From a bacterium (GTDB lineage Bacteria; Patescibacteriota; Microgenomatia; Levybacterales; UBA12049): a DNA stretch of 14,856 nt. A program made the translations under genes and the position numbers. The stretch spans positions 1 through 14,856 of the forward strand of contig JAJYHW010000010.1 in NCBI GenBank assembly GCA_021784535.1. The letters are read 5' to 3'. Positions 8,040-14,337 of the stretch are shown here, piece after piece (the first letter of the stretch is position 1; every line of letters begins with the position of its first letter). A model generated the notes under the pieces. The model was not told the DNA's origin, did not search any database, and was given only the letters and a program-made list of their open reading frames with translations.

Positions 8040-9279
8040 AGGGATAATATAACAAAAATCCAATTACAAGTAAAAGGACTAATACAAAAGATATCATAAT
8101 GATTTGAATAAACGTCTGATGATACATGCTAATGAGCACAATCTGCAGCATCGCACCGGCAAGCACAGGTAAATAAATCTTTGTTTTTTTAATAGAAAGA
8201 TAAAAATTGGCAAATAAATAAAGAACGCAATAAAAAGATATATACAAAGCAAAAACACTTAATAATGGTGCGATAGACAAATAATCCGGTCTTTTAAGAA
8301 AGAACAGTATCGTGAAACGCGGAAAGAAAAAATAAAACAACGTTAACAGAATAGAAGGTGCCAACACCATGCCGACCGCTAATTTAAACGTATTAAGAAA
8401 ATTGTCGCCCTTGCTATGTTTCTGTACGATAATCGGAAACATAACTGTTCCAATCGGTGCTGAAATAAAGAAAATAATTCTTCCGATCAAAGAAAGTCCC
8501 GCATAAAGCCCTGCCTGTGTCGAATCAAAAAAATGTTTTACGAGAATAATATCGGTTGAGATAAATGAGGTAAGACCAAGCAGTGTCAGTGCAGTCGGAA
8601 TACCGTAACGGAAAAATTCTTTTGATTTGATATTTGGGTATTTTGCTTTATGGGAGAAAAGAAATCGTAAAGGAATAAAACTGATACCATATCCGACAAT
8701 CCCTGAGACAATCAGTGCTCCTGTCGCTCCTGCCACTGAGTACCCAAGAATAACAAAAATGACTCCGAGAAGCAATTTCATAAGAGCAGTGATAAGCCCT
8801 GCAATCACCTGAAAACCGAATGCCAGTTTTGCCTGCAGAAAAGAAGCATTAATAATACTGACAAATGATAACCAGATATACAAATCAGCAAAAATAAGAA
8901 TCGTATTATTTGTAATATGAAAAAATTGTCCTATTTGATGAAGAAACAGCAAAGAAAAAATACCAACAAGAGTACCTGAAACAAAAAGAAACCGGAAAAA
9001 TAAATAATAAAGGCCTTTCAGCAAGCTTGCTTCATCCTTCACGAAATAATTACCGGCAAAACGGATAATAACCGGATTGACTGCAGCAACAAGAAGTGTC
9101 GGAAAAGTGATAAGTGAAATAATACTTGCCAGCGTACCATAATCAGTAACAGACAACGACCTGCTCATAAAAAGATTGAAAAGAAAATTAAAAAAATTTG
9201 CCAGGATACCGCCTGTCACGACGATAGAACTGCCGTAAATAAGAGGATGTTTTAATAAGTGCTGTATTCTGCTACGCAT
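8023..9279 (-). CDS. Wzx-type oligosaccharide flippase (MOP superfamily)
   Basis: This 418-residue protein is almost entirely membrane helices, about 12, as expected for polysaccharide flippases of the MOP superfamily. The N-terminal signature is SRSLSVTDYGTLASIIS, in which the '(S/A)R.LS..DYG.....' pattern after helix 1 is characteristic. Further helices carry single charged or polar residues, for example NPVIIRFAGNYF and STDIILVKHFF with its DxxLVKHFF motif, also typical of Wzx/RfbX proteins. It should translocate a lipid-linked oligosaccharide made by the neighbouring cytoplasmic transferases. The ATG at 9279 lies just past the left arm of the inverted repeat around the four-helix-bundle gene; no Shine-Dalgarno sequence is seen, and the leader is made of repeat sequence. 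Its 3' end overlaps the next GT2. Confidence 0.9.
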   Translation of the reverse strand: MRSRIQHLLKHPLIYGSSIVVTGGILANFFNFLFNLFMSRSLSVTDYGTLASIISLITFPTLLVAAVNPVIIRFAGNYFVKDEASLLKGLYYLFFRFLFVSGTLVGIFSLLFLHQIGQFFHITNNTILIFADLYIWLSFVSIINASFLQAKLAFGFQVIAGLITALMKLLLGVIFVILGYSVAGATGALIVSGIVGYGISFIPLRFLFSHKAKYPNIKSKEFFRYGIPTALTLLGLTSFISTDIILVKHFFDSTQAGLYAGLSLIGRIIFFISAPIGTVMFPIIVQKHSKGDNFLNTFKLAVGMVLAPSILLTLFYFFFPRFTILFFLKRPDYLSIAPLLSVFALYISFYCVLYLFANFYLSIKKTKIYLPVLAGAMLQIVLISMYHQTFIQIIMISFVLVLLLVIGFLLYYPYATKK

Positions 9280-9292
9280 AAACTAGGGTTTA

Positions 9293-9312
9293 GGTTATAG
9301 GTGATAGGAAAT
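9293..9312 (+). repeat. Left arm of inverted repeat around four-helix-bundle gene
   Basis: The plus strand reads GGTTATAGGTGATAGGAAAT. It matches the minus strand of 9690-9709 (GGTTATAGGGGATAGGAATT) at 18 of 20 positions, and one more base outward also matches. The core is one 14-bp unit of consensus TATCNCCTATAACC in reverse orientation. A decayed partial unit (GGGTTTA, 9286-9292) precedes it. It lies three bases beyond the stop of the four-helix-bundle gene and 13 bases before the flippase ATG. Confidence 0.8.
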
Positions 9313-9315
9313 AGT

Positions 9316-9687
9316 CTATCTTCTATTTTCCAACTTGCTTACTAAACTATTAAGCATTTTCATCACTTCTTGCAGGAGAATATTCAACTCGTCAAATTTA
9401 TCTTTTTCAAGATATCCTACTCTGAGGGAAATCTCAAGTTGTGTTTCTAATTCTGCACCTGACCCAAATGAAATATACAAAAATTGTACATATTCTGTTT
9501 TATAATGGCGCTGAAACCCTTCTGCTATGTTAGATGGGATTGATATAGAACAGCGCCTTATCTGAGACGTTAAACCATATAATTCACTTTTTGGATATTC
9601 TTGCGTTGCCAAGTAAACTAACTCACAAAGATCCATAGACTTTTGCCAAACAATCAAATCCCTATATGTATTTATTTTGTTATTCAT
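9316..9687 (-). CDS. Four-helix-bundle protein (S23 / 23S rRNA intervening-sequence family)
   Basis: This 123-residue protein is a full-length member of the small all-helical S23/IVP family, first known from ORFs inside 23S rRNA intervening sequences and related to the Avd accessory protein of diversity-generating retroelements. Diagnostic segments are DLIVWQKSMDL (10-20) and, in the 37-57 region, YGLTSQIRRCS and SIPSNIAEGF. After these come an aromatic third helix (YVQFLYISFGSGAELETQLEIS) and a final helix ending KLENRR. Family members form pentameric basic barrels thought to bind nucleic acid; the cellular role is unknown. Here the gene has no sequence link to sugar metabolism and sits between inverted 20-bp repeats inside the operon, in the same orientation. 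The ATG follows AGGA at 6-7 bases, supplied by the repeat itself. No retrotransposon, transposase or rRNA is nearby. Confidence 0.92.
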   Translation of the reverse strand: MNNKINTYRDLIVWQKSMDLCELVYLATQEYPKSELYGLTSQIRRCSISIPSNIAEGFQRHYKTEYVQFLYISFGSGAELETQLEISLRVGYLEKDKFDELNILLQEVMKMLNSLVSKLENRR

Positions 9688-9689
9688 AA

Positions 9690-9723
9690 AATTCCTATCC
9701 CCTATAACCTATCTCCTATAACC
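9690..9723 (-). repeat. Right arm of inverted repeat, with tandem 14-bp units
   Basis: There are two tandem 14-bp units on the plus strand: TATCCCCTATAACC (9696-9709) and TATCTCCTATAACC (9710-9723), differing at one base. Bases 9690-9709 form the arm inverted relative to 9293-9312. On the minus strand the outer unit encodes the last residues of the GT4 (KVIGDRL) and its TAG stop at 9702-9704. The inner part provides the AGGA ahead of the four-helix-bundle ATG. Confidence 0.85.
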
Positions 9724-10790
9724 TTCTTATAAACTCGCATCGTCTCCTCTGCCGTCTTTTTCCAGCTGAATTTTTTTGCCTGCTCTAGTCCTTTTTTCGA
9801 CAACTCCTCTTGAAGTTTTTTGGAGGTAAATATCCGCTTTATGGCTTTTGCCAAACTGTCCGTGTTGTACCCGTCAAAATAATATGCAGCCTCTCCGCCG
9901 ACTTCTGGCATGCATCCTTCGCGCGAGATAATTACCGGACAGCCGGACTGCATCGCTTCAAGAATAGGAAGTCCAAAACCTTCATAAATTGAAGGGAATA
10001 CAAATACTGTCGCAAGATTATACAATCCTACCAGATCATCTGTTGCAAGAAAACCAAGAGTGATAATATTTTTATTATGTCTTGCTAATTTTTGCACTTC
10101 GACCAAATCCTTATTCCATTTATTTTCCTTGTCAAAATCTGTTGCGACAAGAGATTTGCCAACCATTACAAGCGGCACGTCAATCTCTTTTACTGCATGC
10201 AGTAAACGTGGAAGATTTTTATTCCATGTCACATCCCCGACATACAAGACAAACTCTTCAGGTAAATTATATCTCGTCTTCAAGTCTGCAAGCTGAATGT
10301 CTTCACGTGTTTGCTCAATGGCTTGATGGCTTGATGACTTGATGACTCTAAACTCCTCTCCAGCCGCTAAATATGCAACAGAAATTTTATTATTTGAAAC
10401 CCCAACCAACCGTTCAATATCTCTCTTTGACGCTTCCGAATCGGTGAGAATACCATCTGCTTTTTGTAAATTAAAACGCTGCAACTGCCATTTGAGAGAG
10501 CCTTTCAAACCGGATGGGAAATGCTCAGGAAAAATAAGCGGTGTCAGATCATGAACTGTAACGACTGTAGCGTATTTTTTTACAAACGGCAATGACAGAG
10601 AAAACGGATCAAAATAGGGATAGTGGACAAGATCAACAGAAGTATCAAGAGCATTTCTTTGCGTAAAAAACTGATATTCAATCTCCGGGAAGTATTGCAA
10701 AAGTGCTTTCTTCAAATTAAGAAGATAAAACCCGACACCGCGGATTTTATGACCAGATTGTAATGGAGAAATATCAAGAGCAACCTTCAT
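9702..10790 (-). CDS. Glycosyltransferase family 4, mannosyltransferase-like
   Basis: This 362-residue GT-B enzyme resembles the MtfB/WbaZ-like branch of GT4, often mannosyltransferases of O-antigen pathways. Its motifs are MKVALDISPLQSG with RGVGFYLLNL, then VDLVHYPYFD, VVTVHDLTPLIFPEHFP, ILTDSEASKRDI, the second-domain strand FVLYVGDVTWNKNLPRLL, ITLGFLATDDLVGLYNLA, and donor-binding YEGFGLPILEAM with VIISREGCMPEVGG. Two oddities mark it. The linker between the two Rossmann domains carries extra residues (VIKSSSHQAIEQ) encoded by an 8-bp tandem repeat at 10313-10347. The C-terminal residues KVIGDRL and the stop are encoded by the repeat flanking the S23 gene. Both changes fall in regions that tolerate variation, and all core motifs are intact, so it is probably active. 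The upstream gap of 126 bases is full of related repeats and no Shine-Dalgarno sequence precedes the ATG. Confidence 0.9.
   Translation of the reverse strand: MKVALDISPLQSGHKIRGVGFYLLNLKKALLQYFPEIEYQFFTQRNALDTSVDLVHYPYFDPFSLSLPFVKKYATVVTVHDLTPLIFPEHFPSGLKGSLKWQLQRFNLQKADGILTDSEASKRDIERLVGVSNNKISVAYLAAGEEFRVIKSSSHQAIEQTREDIQLADLKTRYNLPEEFVLYVGDVTWNKNLPRLLHAVKEIDVPLVMVGKSLVATDFDKENKWNKDLVEVQKLARHNKNIITLGFLATDDLVGLYNLATVFVFPSIYEGFGLPILEAMQSGCPVIISREGCMPEVGGEAAYYFDGYNTDSLAKAIKRIFTSKKLQEELSKKGLEQAKKFSWKKTAEETMRVYKKVIGDRL
10313..10347. repeat. 8-bp tandem repeat inside the GT4 coding sequence
   Basis: On the plus strand the units are gCTCAATG, GCTTGATG (10321-10328), GCTTGATG (10329-10336), ACTTGATG (10337-10344), then a decayed ACTCTAAA. 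Because the unit is not a multiple of three, successive copies encode different residues (minus strand VIKSSSHQAIEQ). The unit matches the minisatellite at 10851-10905. Confidence 0.8.
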
Positions 10791-10799
10791 AATAGTCTT

Positions 10800-10844
10800 A
10801 AAGTCTTCGAGTCGAAAGTCTTCGAGTCGAAAGTCTTCGAGTAA
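10800..10844. repeat. 15-bp tandem repeat, three copies
   Basis: AAAGTCTTCGAGTCG occurs at 10800-10814 and 10815-10829 without change, and as AAAGTCTTCGAGTAA at 10830-10844. Each junction contains the near-palindrome TTCGAGTCGAA, so the array could fold into small hairpins in DNA or RNA. It ends 10 bases before the GT4 ATG on the minus strand. There are no spacers, so this is not a CRISPR array. Confidence 0.9.
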
Positions 10845-10850
10845 AATAAT

Positions 10851-10905
10851 TCTTGATGACTTTATTGACTTTATGACTTTGGACTCTTTGCATGATGACT
10901 GTATG
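10851..10905. repeat. Degenerate 7-9-bp minisatellite
   Basis: Seven units of consensus ACTTTATG / ACTTGATG follow each other on the plus strand: TCTTGATG, ACTTTATTG, ACTTTATG, ACTTTGG, ACTCTTTG, CATGATG, ACTGTATG. The length varies between seven and nine bases. The units match those inside the downstream GT4 gene at 10313-10347. Confidence 0.75.
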
Positions 10906-10916
10906 CTTTTTCTTGC

Positions 10917-11885
10917 TCACTTCGTGAGGTGCCATTTCCACGCTGTTTTTACTATTGTTTCAAGATCAGAATATTTGGGTTCAAACCCAAGCTCTGTTTT
11001 TATTTTTGTCGCATCAGCGATGAGCTGATTTGGATCTCCTGGTCTTCTCTGGGCATATTCCACCTGCAAATCAACACCGCTTACCTTTTTCACCATCTCT
11101 ACGACTTCTTTATTGGAAAATCCCTTACCTGTGCCGACATTATATGTATAGCTTCCGCCATCTTTTACTAATTTTTCCAAAGCAAGAATATGTGCATCAC
11201 AAAGGTCGAGCACATGGATGTAATCGCGAATGCAGGTACCATCAGGTGTATCATAATCAGTACCAAACAACCGGAACGTACTTTGTTCCGATGCTGCTTT
11301 TATCACATTTGGAATGATATGCGTCTCAGGAGCATGTCTCTCACCTGTACTCGCATCAAGTGACGCGCCAGAGGCATTAAAATACCGCAAGACAGTAAAA
11401 TGCATATTATTCCGGTCATGAAACCATTGCAGTATTTTTTCTACCATCAATTTACTCTCTCCATAGGGGCTTTCAGGCTTTTTGGGATGATCCTCTGCAA
11501 TAGGAATGACAACAGGCGTCCCATACACGGCCGCTGTTGAAGAAAAAATAAAATTATTCATGCTATTTTTTTGCATAGCCTGAATTATGTGTAAGGCGCC
11601 GGCTACGTTATTTTCAAAATACATTCCCGGATACTCCATTGATTCTCCAACCGCGATATAAGCCGCGAAATGAATAACTCCATCAAAATGGTCAGAAGAA
11701 AAGATATGTTCAACAAAACTTTTATCAAGGAGATTTCCTTCTATAAATTTTGCACGATCATCAACCGCGTTACGAAAACCACGTTCAAGACTATCGACAG
11801 CCACGACCTCATACCCTTTTTCCAAAAGAACCTTCACCATATGGCTTCCGATATAGCCGGCACCGCCGGTCACAAGAACTCTCAT
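10917..11885 (-). CDS. galE: UDP-glucose 4-epimerase
   Basis: This extended short-chain dehydrogenase interconverts UDP-glucose and UDP-galactose through a 4-keto intermediate with tightly bound NAD. At 322 residues it is close to the usual 330-340. Visible are GGAGYIGS with G7, G10 and G13 (NAD-binding GxxGxxG), D31 after strand 2, HFAAYIAVGES (72-82), FSSTAAVYG with T117 at the catalytic Ser/Thr position, Y141xxxK145 (YGESK), RYFNASGA, TPDGTCIRDYIHV and RRPGDPNQLIADATKI. By eye, the position of E. coli Tyr299 seems to be Leu here, so activity on N-acetylated UDP-hexosamines cannot be excluded. It is the one sugar-nucleotide enzyme in the window and would feed the transferases. AGGAGA lies four bases before the ATG, the only strong Shine-Dalgarno sequence in the window. 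Most of its neighbours lack one. Confidence 0.95.
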   Translation of the reverse strand: MRVLVTGGAGYIGSHMVKVLLEKGYEVVAVDSLERGFRNAVDDRAKFIEGNLLDKSFVEHIFSSDHFDGVIHFAAYIAVGESMEYPGMYFENNVAGALHIIQAMQKNSMNNFIFSSTAAVYGTPVVIPIAEDHPKKPESPYGESKLMVEKILQWFHDRNNMHFTVLRYFNASGASLDASTGERHAPETHIIPNVIKAASEQSTFRLFGTDYDTPDGTCIRDYIHVLDLCDAHILALEKLVKDGGSYTYNVGTGKGFSNKEVVEMVKKVSGVDLQVEYAQRRPGDPNQLIADATKIKTELGFEPKYSDLETIVKTAWKWHLTK

Positions 11886-11889
11886 ATTC

Positions 11890-11895
11890 TCTCCT
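11890..11895 (-). promoter_or_regulatory. Shine-Dalgarno site of galE
   Basis: AGGAGA on the minus strand is followed by GAAT and then ATG at 11885. It confirms the galE start. TACAAT a few bases upstream resembles a -10 box but is too close to the Shine-Dalgarno site and has no matching -35, so I do not call a promoter. Confidence 0.75.
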
Positions 11896-11953
11896 ATTGT
11901 AACAAAATATCACAATGATTAAAACAAATGAATAGATACGCGTAATAAGAAAA

Positions 11954-13477
11954 CTATCGCCATTGCAGCCCGCAAATCATTGTAGGATCAGAAGGCTGCT
12001 TGATCTGTCGGGAAGTTAACAAATACTTTTCTACTCTAACCTGATGAAACATCTTAATCGAAACGGGCTTCGTTTTTATATTAACCTCAACGTTTTTCCA
12101 AAATACAGGATCCGTATGAGAATCGCTAAATGTTGGTTCATAAATAAGATATGTTATAGGTTTTTTTGTACATAAATACCCTTTTTCTGCATAATTATCT
12201 GTTAAATTAATATAACTCATTGCGTATTTTTTAGAATAACCAAACTCATCCGGAGAGTAAACATAATAACCGAAATTCTGGTGCGTATTTTGAAAAATAT
12301 ACTTCGCAACTTGTTTATTAAGTAACCATGACGATGTATCCTTACCGGAAAAATGTGACTGCCAGAGCGTAACGCTTCTATAACCATTGGCTATCATAAT
12401 AACCAACAAGAGAGAAAATAAACAAAAAAAAAGAAATTTTGGTAAATATGTAATAAGAGAAGAAAGCGCAATTGCTACGAGTGGAATAAACCCCAAATAA
12501 TAATAATTCCAGACAGTTCCTTGAAATAGAAATGTAAGCAGCCAAAAACCAATAATATAAAGATATATCAATAAAATAAATGTCCTCTGTCCCGATTTTT
12601 TTGTTTTTATCCATAAAATAACAATACACAAATTAAGAAATACAAAAAAAAGATTATAAAACAACGTATTATTATTGATAATATTTACAGTTCCAAAAAA
12701 TCCTTCCATTCTATTTTGTACAAGATAGGCAAAATTAACCTGTTGATAAGATTGTGTGTTATGATGAAATATGAAATTATAAAGCGCATGTGTCTCCAGG
12801 AAATTATGACGTAATTCAAATAAGATATAGGTTGATAAAGGGAGTAAGGAGATAAGCCACAGCAACAGAAAGCGTTTTTGCTTTCTTTTGACAAGTAAAA
12901 ATAAGGAGATCAAAAAAGTAATTGCTAGCATGATCGATCCGTATGCTGGCTGAAATTGTATTAGAATACCGCTTAAAAATGCAGACCAGCCTAAATAACG
13001 TATCTGCTTTTTCTCAACAAAAAGATACACAATATATAAAAATAGTGGAGAAAGAACGACAGGAGCAAAACTTTGTGTAAATCCTGGTGCAAGAAAAATA
13101 ATGGAATATGTAAAAAGTGCTGTAGCGCAAATTGCTATTATTGGATTAAAAATTTTATTCACCACATAATAAGTAATTCCCAAACCAATTAGCGCTAACA
13201 CTAGCCAAAAATAACCAACAGTAATCGGATTACCATGGCCGATAAGAAATGCAGGAATCATAAGATAAAGCCATAAAGGTCCAAAAAAAGTCCCAGGGAT
13301 ACCTCCTGCTCTTGGTCCAATTAATGTTAATTTATGATTCACCGCGATATCCTGTATTAATAAAAAATCACGCGCTATATCGGTATGAAATAATAAATCT
13401 CCATGTAAAAGATGGTATGAAAAAAGATAAATGCCATAAACAATGCTTATAAAAACAAAAATATAAAAATACCTCAT
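11954..13477 (-). CDS. GT39/PMT-like membrane glycosyltransferase (GT-C)
   Basis: This 507-residue polytopic protein has about 11 membrane segments followed by a soluble C-terminal part of roughly 120 residues. The first outer loop holds FHTDIARDFLLIQDI with D33 and D37. Next comes LIGPRAGGIPGTFFGPLWLYLMIP, in which the GP...G...GPL pattern resembles that of ArnT/PMT-related GT39 proteins of Microgenomates-type genomes (written here in two parts: LIGPRAGGIPG, then TFFGPLWLYLMIP). Such enzymes take a sugar from a polyprenyl-phosphate carrier and add it to a protein or lipid on the outer face of the membrane. Specificity is unknown. The ATG at 13477 follows the stop of the WaaE-like GT2 after two bases, so the two are co-transcribed. 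A 68-base spacer separates the upstream galE start (11885) from its stop. No Shine-Dalgarno sequence is seen. Confidence 0.75.
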   Translation of the reverse strand: MRYFYIFVFISIVYGIYLFSYHLLHGDLLFHTDIARDFLLIQDIAVNHKLTLIGPRAGGIPGTFFGPLWLYLMIPAFLIGHGNPITVGYFWLVLALIGLGITYYVVNKIFNPIIAICATALFTYSIIFLAPGFTQSFAPVVLSPLFLYIVYLFVEKKQIRYLGWSAFLSGILIQFQPAYGSIMLAITFLISLFLLVKRKQKRFLLLWLISLLPLSTYILFELRHNFLETHALYNFIFHHNTQSYQQVNFAYLVQNRMEGFFGTVNIINNNTLFYNLFFVFLNLCIVILWIKTKKSGQRTFILLIYLYIIGFWLLTFLFQGTVWNYYYLGFIPLVAIALSSLITYLPKFLFFCLFSLLLVIMIANGYRSVTLWQSHFSGKDTSSWLLNKQVAKYIFQNTHQNFGYYVYSPDEFGYSKKYAMSYINLTDNYAEKGYLCTKKPITYLIYEPTFSDSHTDPVFWKNVEVNIKTKPVSIKMFHQVRVEKYLLTSRQIKQPSDPTMICGLQWR

Positions 13478-13479
13478 GC

Positions 13480-14337
13480 TTAATGTAATGATTTTAGGTA
13501 AGATCTGGGAAAACGGAGAGCGGAGAATAAAGAAAAAACAAACCCCGGAAATCCATCAAGAAACCCTTTATGTCTGATATATGTTAAAAAAAACCAATAA
13601 ACAGGTGAATAAACCAGATAGCGTATTGGGGCAAACAGTGCTGTATTTTTTTTACTTTCCTGCAACTCTTTTGCCATGAGGTCAATATACCGTTTATTTC
13701 TCTGTAAATATCGATCAAACGTTGGAGAATCCATATGATACAAATCATTTTGCAACCAGCCGACTCTTCCCTCAACCACCATTTGTTCATGCACATTTTT
13801 GCATGGTAAATACGCTTTGCCTTTTTTAATCAGACGGATCACACCATCGGGATAGACACCGCCGTAACGCATATAATGCCCAAGGAAATAATTGAGCCGG
13901 GGAATAAAAAATGCTGCGTAATACCCATTTATCGTACCAATAGCTCCATCTCTATTTTCCAGAAGCTTCTGATGACGCAGAAATAATTTTTTATCGGGAA
14001 GTTTTTCCTGATATGATACAACTTCTTCATCTGTCATATTAATGACGCGTACAATTTCTTTTGCCAGCGCAGGGCTCACCCGTTCATCCGCGTCAAGCTG
14101 GAGTATCCATTCATTTTTTGCCATATCAATCGCTTTTTGCTTGTTGATATGAAATATAGGAGGGTTATCAGTCACCAGGATTCGTGATCCGAATTTTTTC
14201 GCGATTGCAACAGTCTGATCAGTTGAGGAGCCATCAACAATGACAATCTCCTGAGCAATATCTCTTATCGATAAAAGACACGCTTCCAAATTTTTTTCTT
14301 CATTAAAGACCGCCAGAACGACACTGAGCTGTTTCAT
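13480..14337 (-). CDS. WaaE/KdtX-like glycosyltransferase family 2
   Basis: This 285-residue GT2 belongs to the branch containing the lipopolysaccharide-core beta-1,4-glucosyltransferase WaaE. Features are LSVVLAVFNEEKNLEACL (4-21), EIVIVDGSSTDQT (30-42), HINKQKAID (63-71) and the metal-binding LQLDADERVS (79-88). An insert of about 50 residues (about 95-145) precedes YGGVYPDGVIRLIKKGKA and the conserved VHEQMVV, typical of this subfamily. The C-terminus has a hydrophobic stretch (VYSPVYWFFLTYI, then GFPGFVFSLFSAL) that probably binds the membrane. It should add a hexose to an early lipid-linked intermediate; the exact sugar is not readable. The ATG overlaps the stop of the upstream membrane protein by ATGA at 14334-14337. 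Confidence 0.87.
   Translation of the reverse strand: MKQLSVVLAVFNEEKNLEACLLSIRDIAQEIVIVDGSSTDQTVAIAKKFGSRILVTDNPPIFHINKQKAIDMAKNEWILQLDADERVSPALAKEIVRVINMTDEEVVSYQEKLPDKKLFLRHQKLLENRDGAIGTINGYYAAFFIPRLNYFLGHYMRYGGVYPDGVIRLIKKGKAYLPCKNVHEQMVVEGRVGWLQNDLYHMDSPTFDRYLQRNKRYIDLMAKELQESKKNTALFAPIRYLVYSPVYWFFLTYIRHKGFLDGFPGFVFSLFSALRFPRSYLKSLH

Larger units (their letters stand above)
9292..9710 (-). mobile_element. Putative intervening-sequence-like cassette (S23 gene plus terminal inverted repeats)
   Basis: The gene is bounded almost exactly by an inverted repeat of about 20 bp (arms 9293-9312 and 9690-9709). In a minus-strand transcript the arms would pair into a long stem with the S23 reading frame in the loop. 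This is the arrangement of 23S rRNA intervening sequences, which carry S23 genes and are cut out at a terminal stem by RNase III. The location in a protein-coding operon is what differs. The right arm supplies the final codons and stop of the upstream GT4, suggesting the insertion replaced that gene's original end. No target-site duplication is clear. Mobility is inferred, not seen. Confidence 0.4.
10791..10916. other. Intergenic spacer made almost wholly of repeats
   Basis: This spacer between galE and the GT4 holds two different tandem repeats and little else. No convincing -10/-35 pair, Shine-Dalgarno sequence or intrinsic terminator is visible on the minus strand. A short hairpin CTCAC-GAA-GTGAG at the galE stop lacks a T-run. 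It is the longest gene-free stretch in the window. Confidence 0.7.

Noticed and set aside
8040..8063. Longer start (TTG at 8063) for the DPM-like GT2
   Set aside because: The eight added residues are not part of the GT2 fold and deepen the overlap with the flippase. The ATG at 8039 sits at the normal distance from the first strand.
9316..9687. Diversity-generating retroelement accessory gene (Avd)
   Set aside because: The fold family is related, but there is no reverse transcriptase, template repeat or variable repeat in the window.
10060..10554. Three plus-strand open frames of 71-86 residues
   Set aside because: All lie opposite the GT4 gene, overlap one another, and show no recognisable protein.
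10800..10905. Possible CRISPR array
   Set aside because: The copies are 15 bp or 7-9 bp, directly adjacent, with no unique spacers, and no cas gene is present.
10905..10932. Intrinsic terminator after galE
   Set aside because: The hairpin CTCAC-GAA-GTGAG overlaps the galE stop but is followed on the minus strand by CAAGAAAAAG, not by a T-run.
11670..11918. 82-residue plus-strand open frame
   Set aside because: It is the shadow of the NAD-binding domain of galE.
11886..11953. galE promoter with TACAAT as -10 box
   Set aside because: The box lies almost on the Shine-Dalgarno site, and no TTGACA-like box occurs 16-18 bases upstream.
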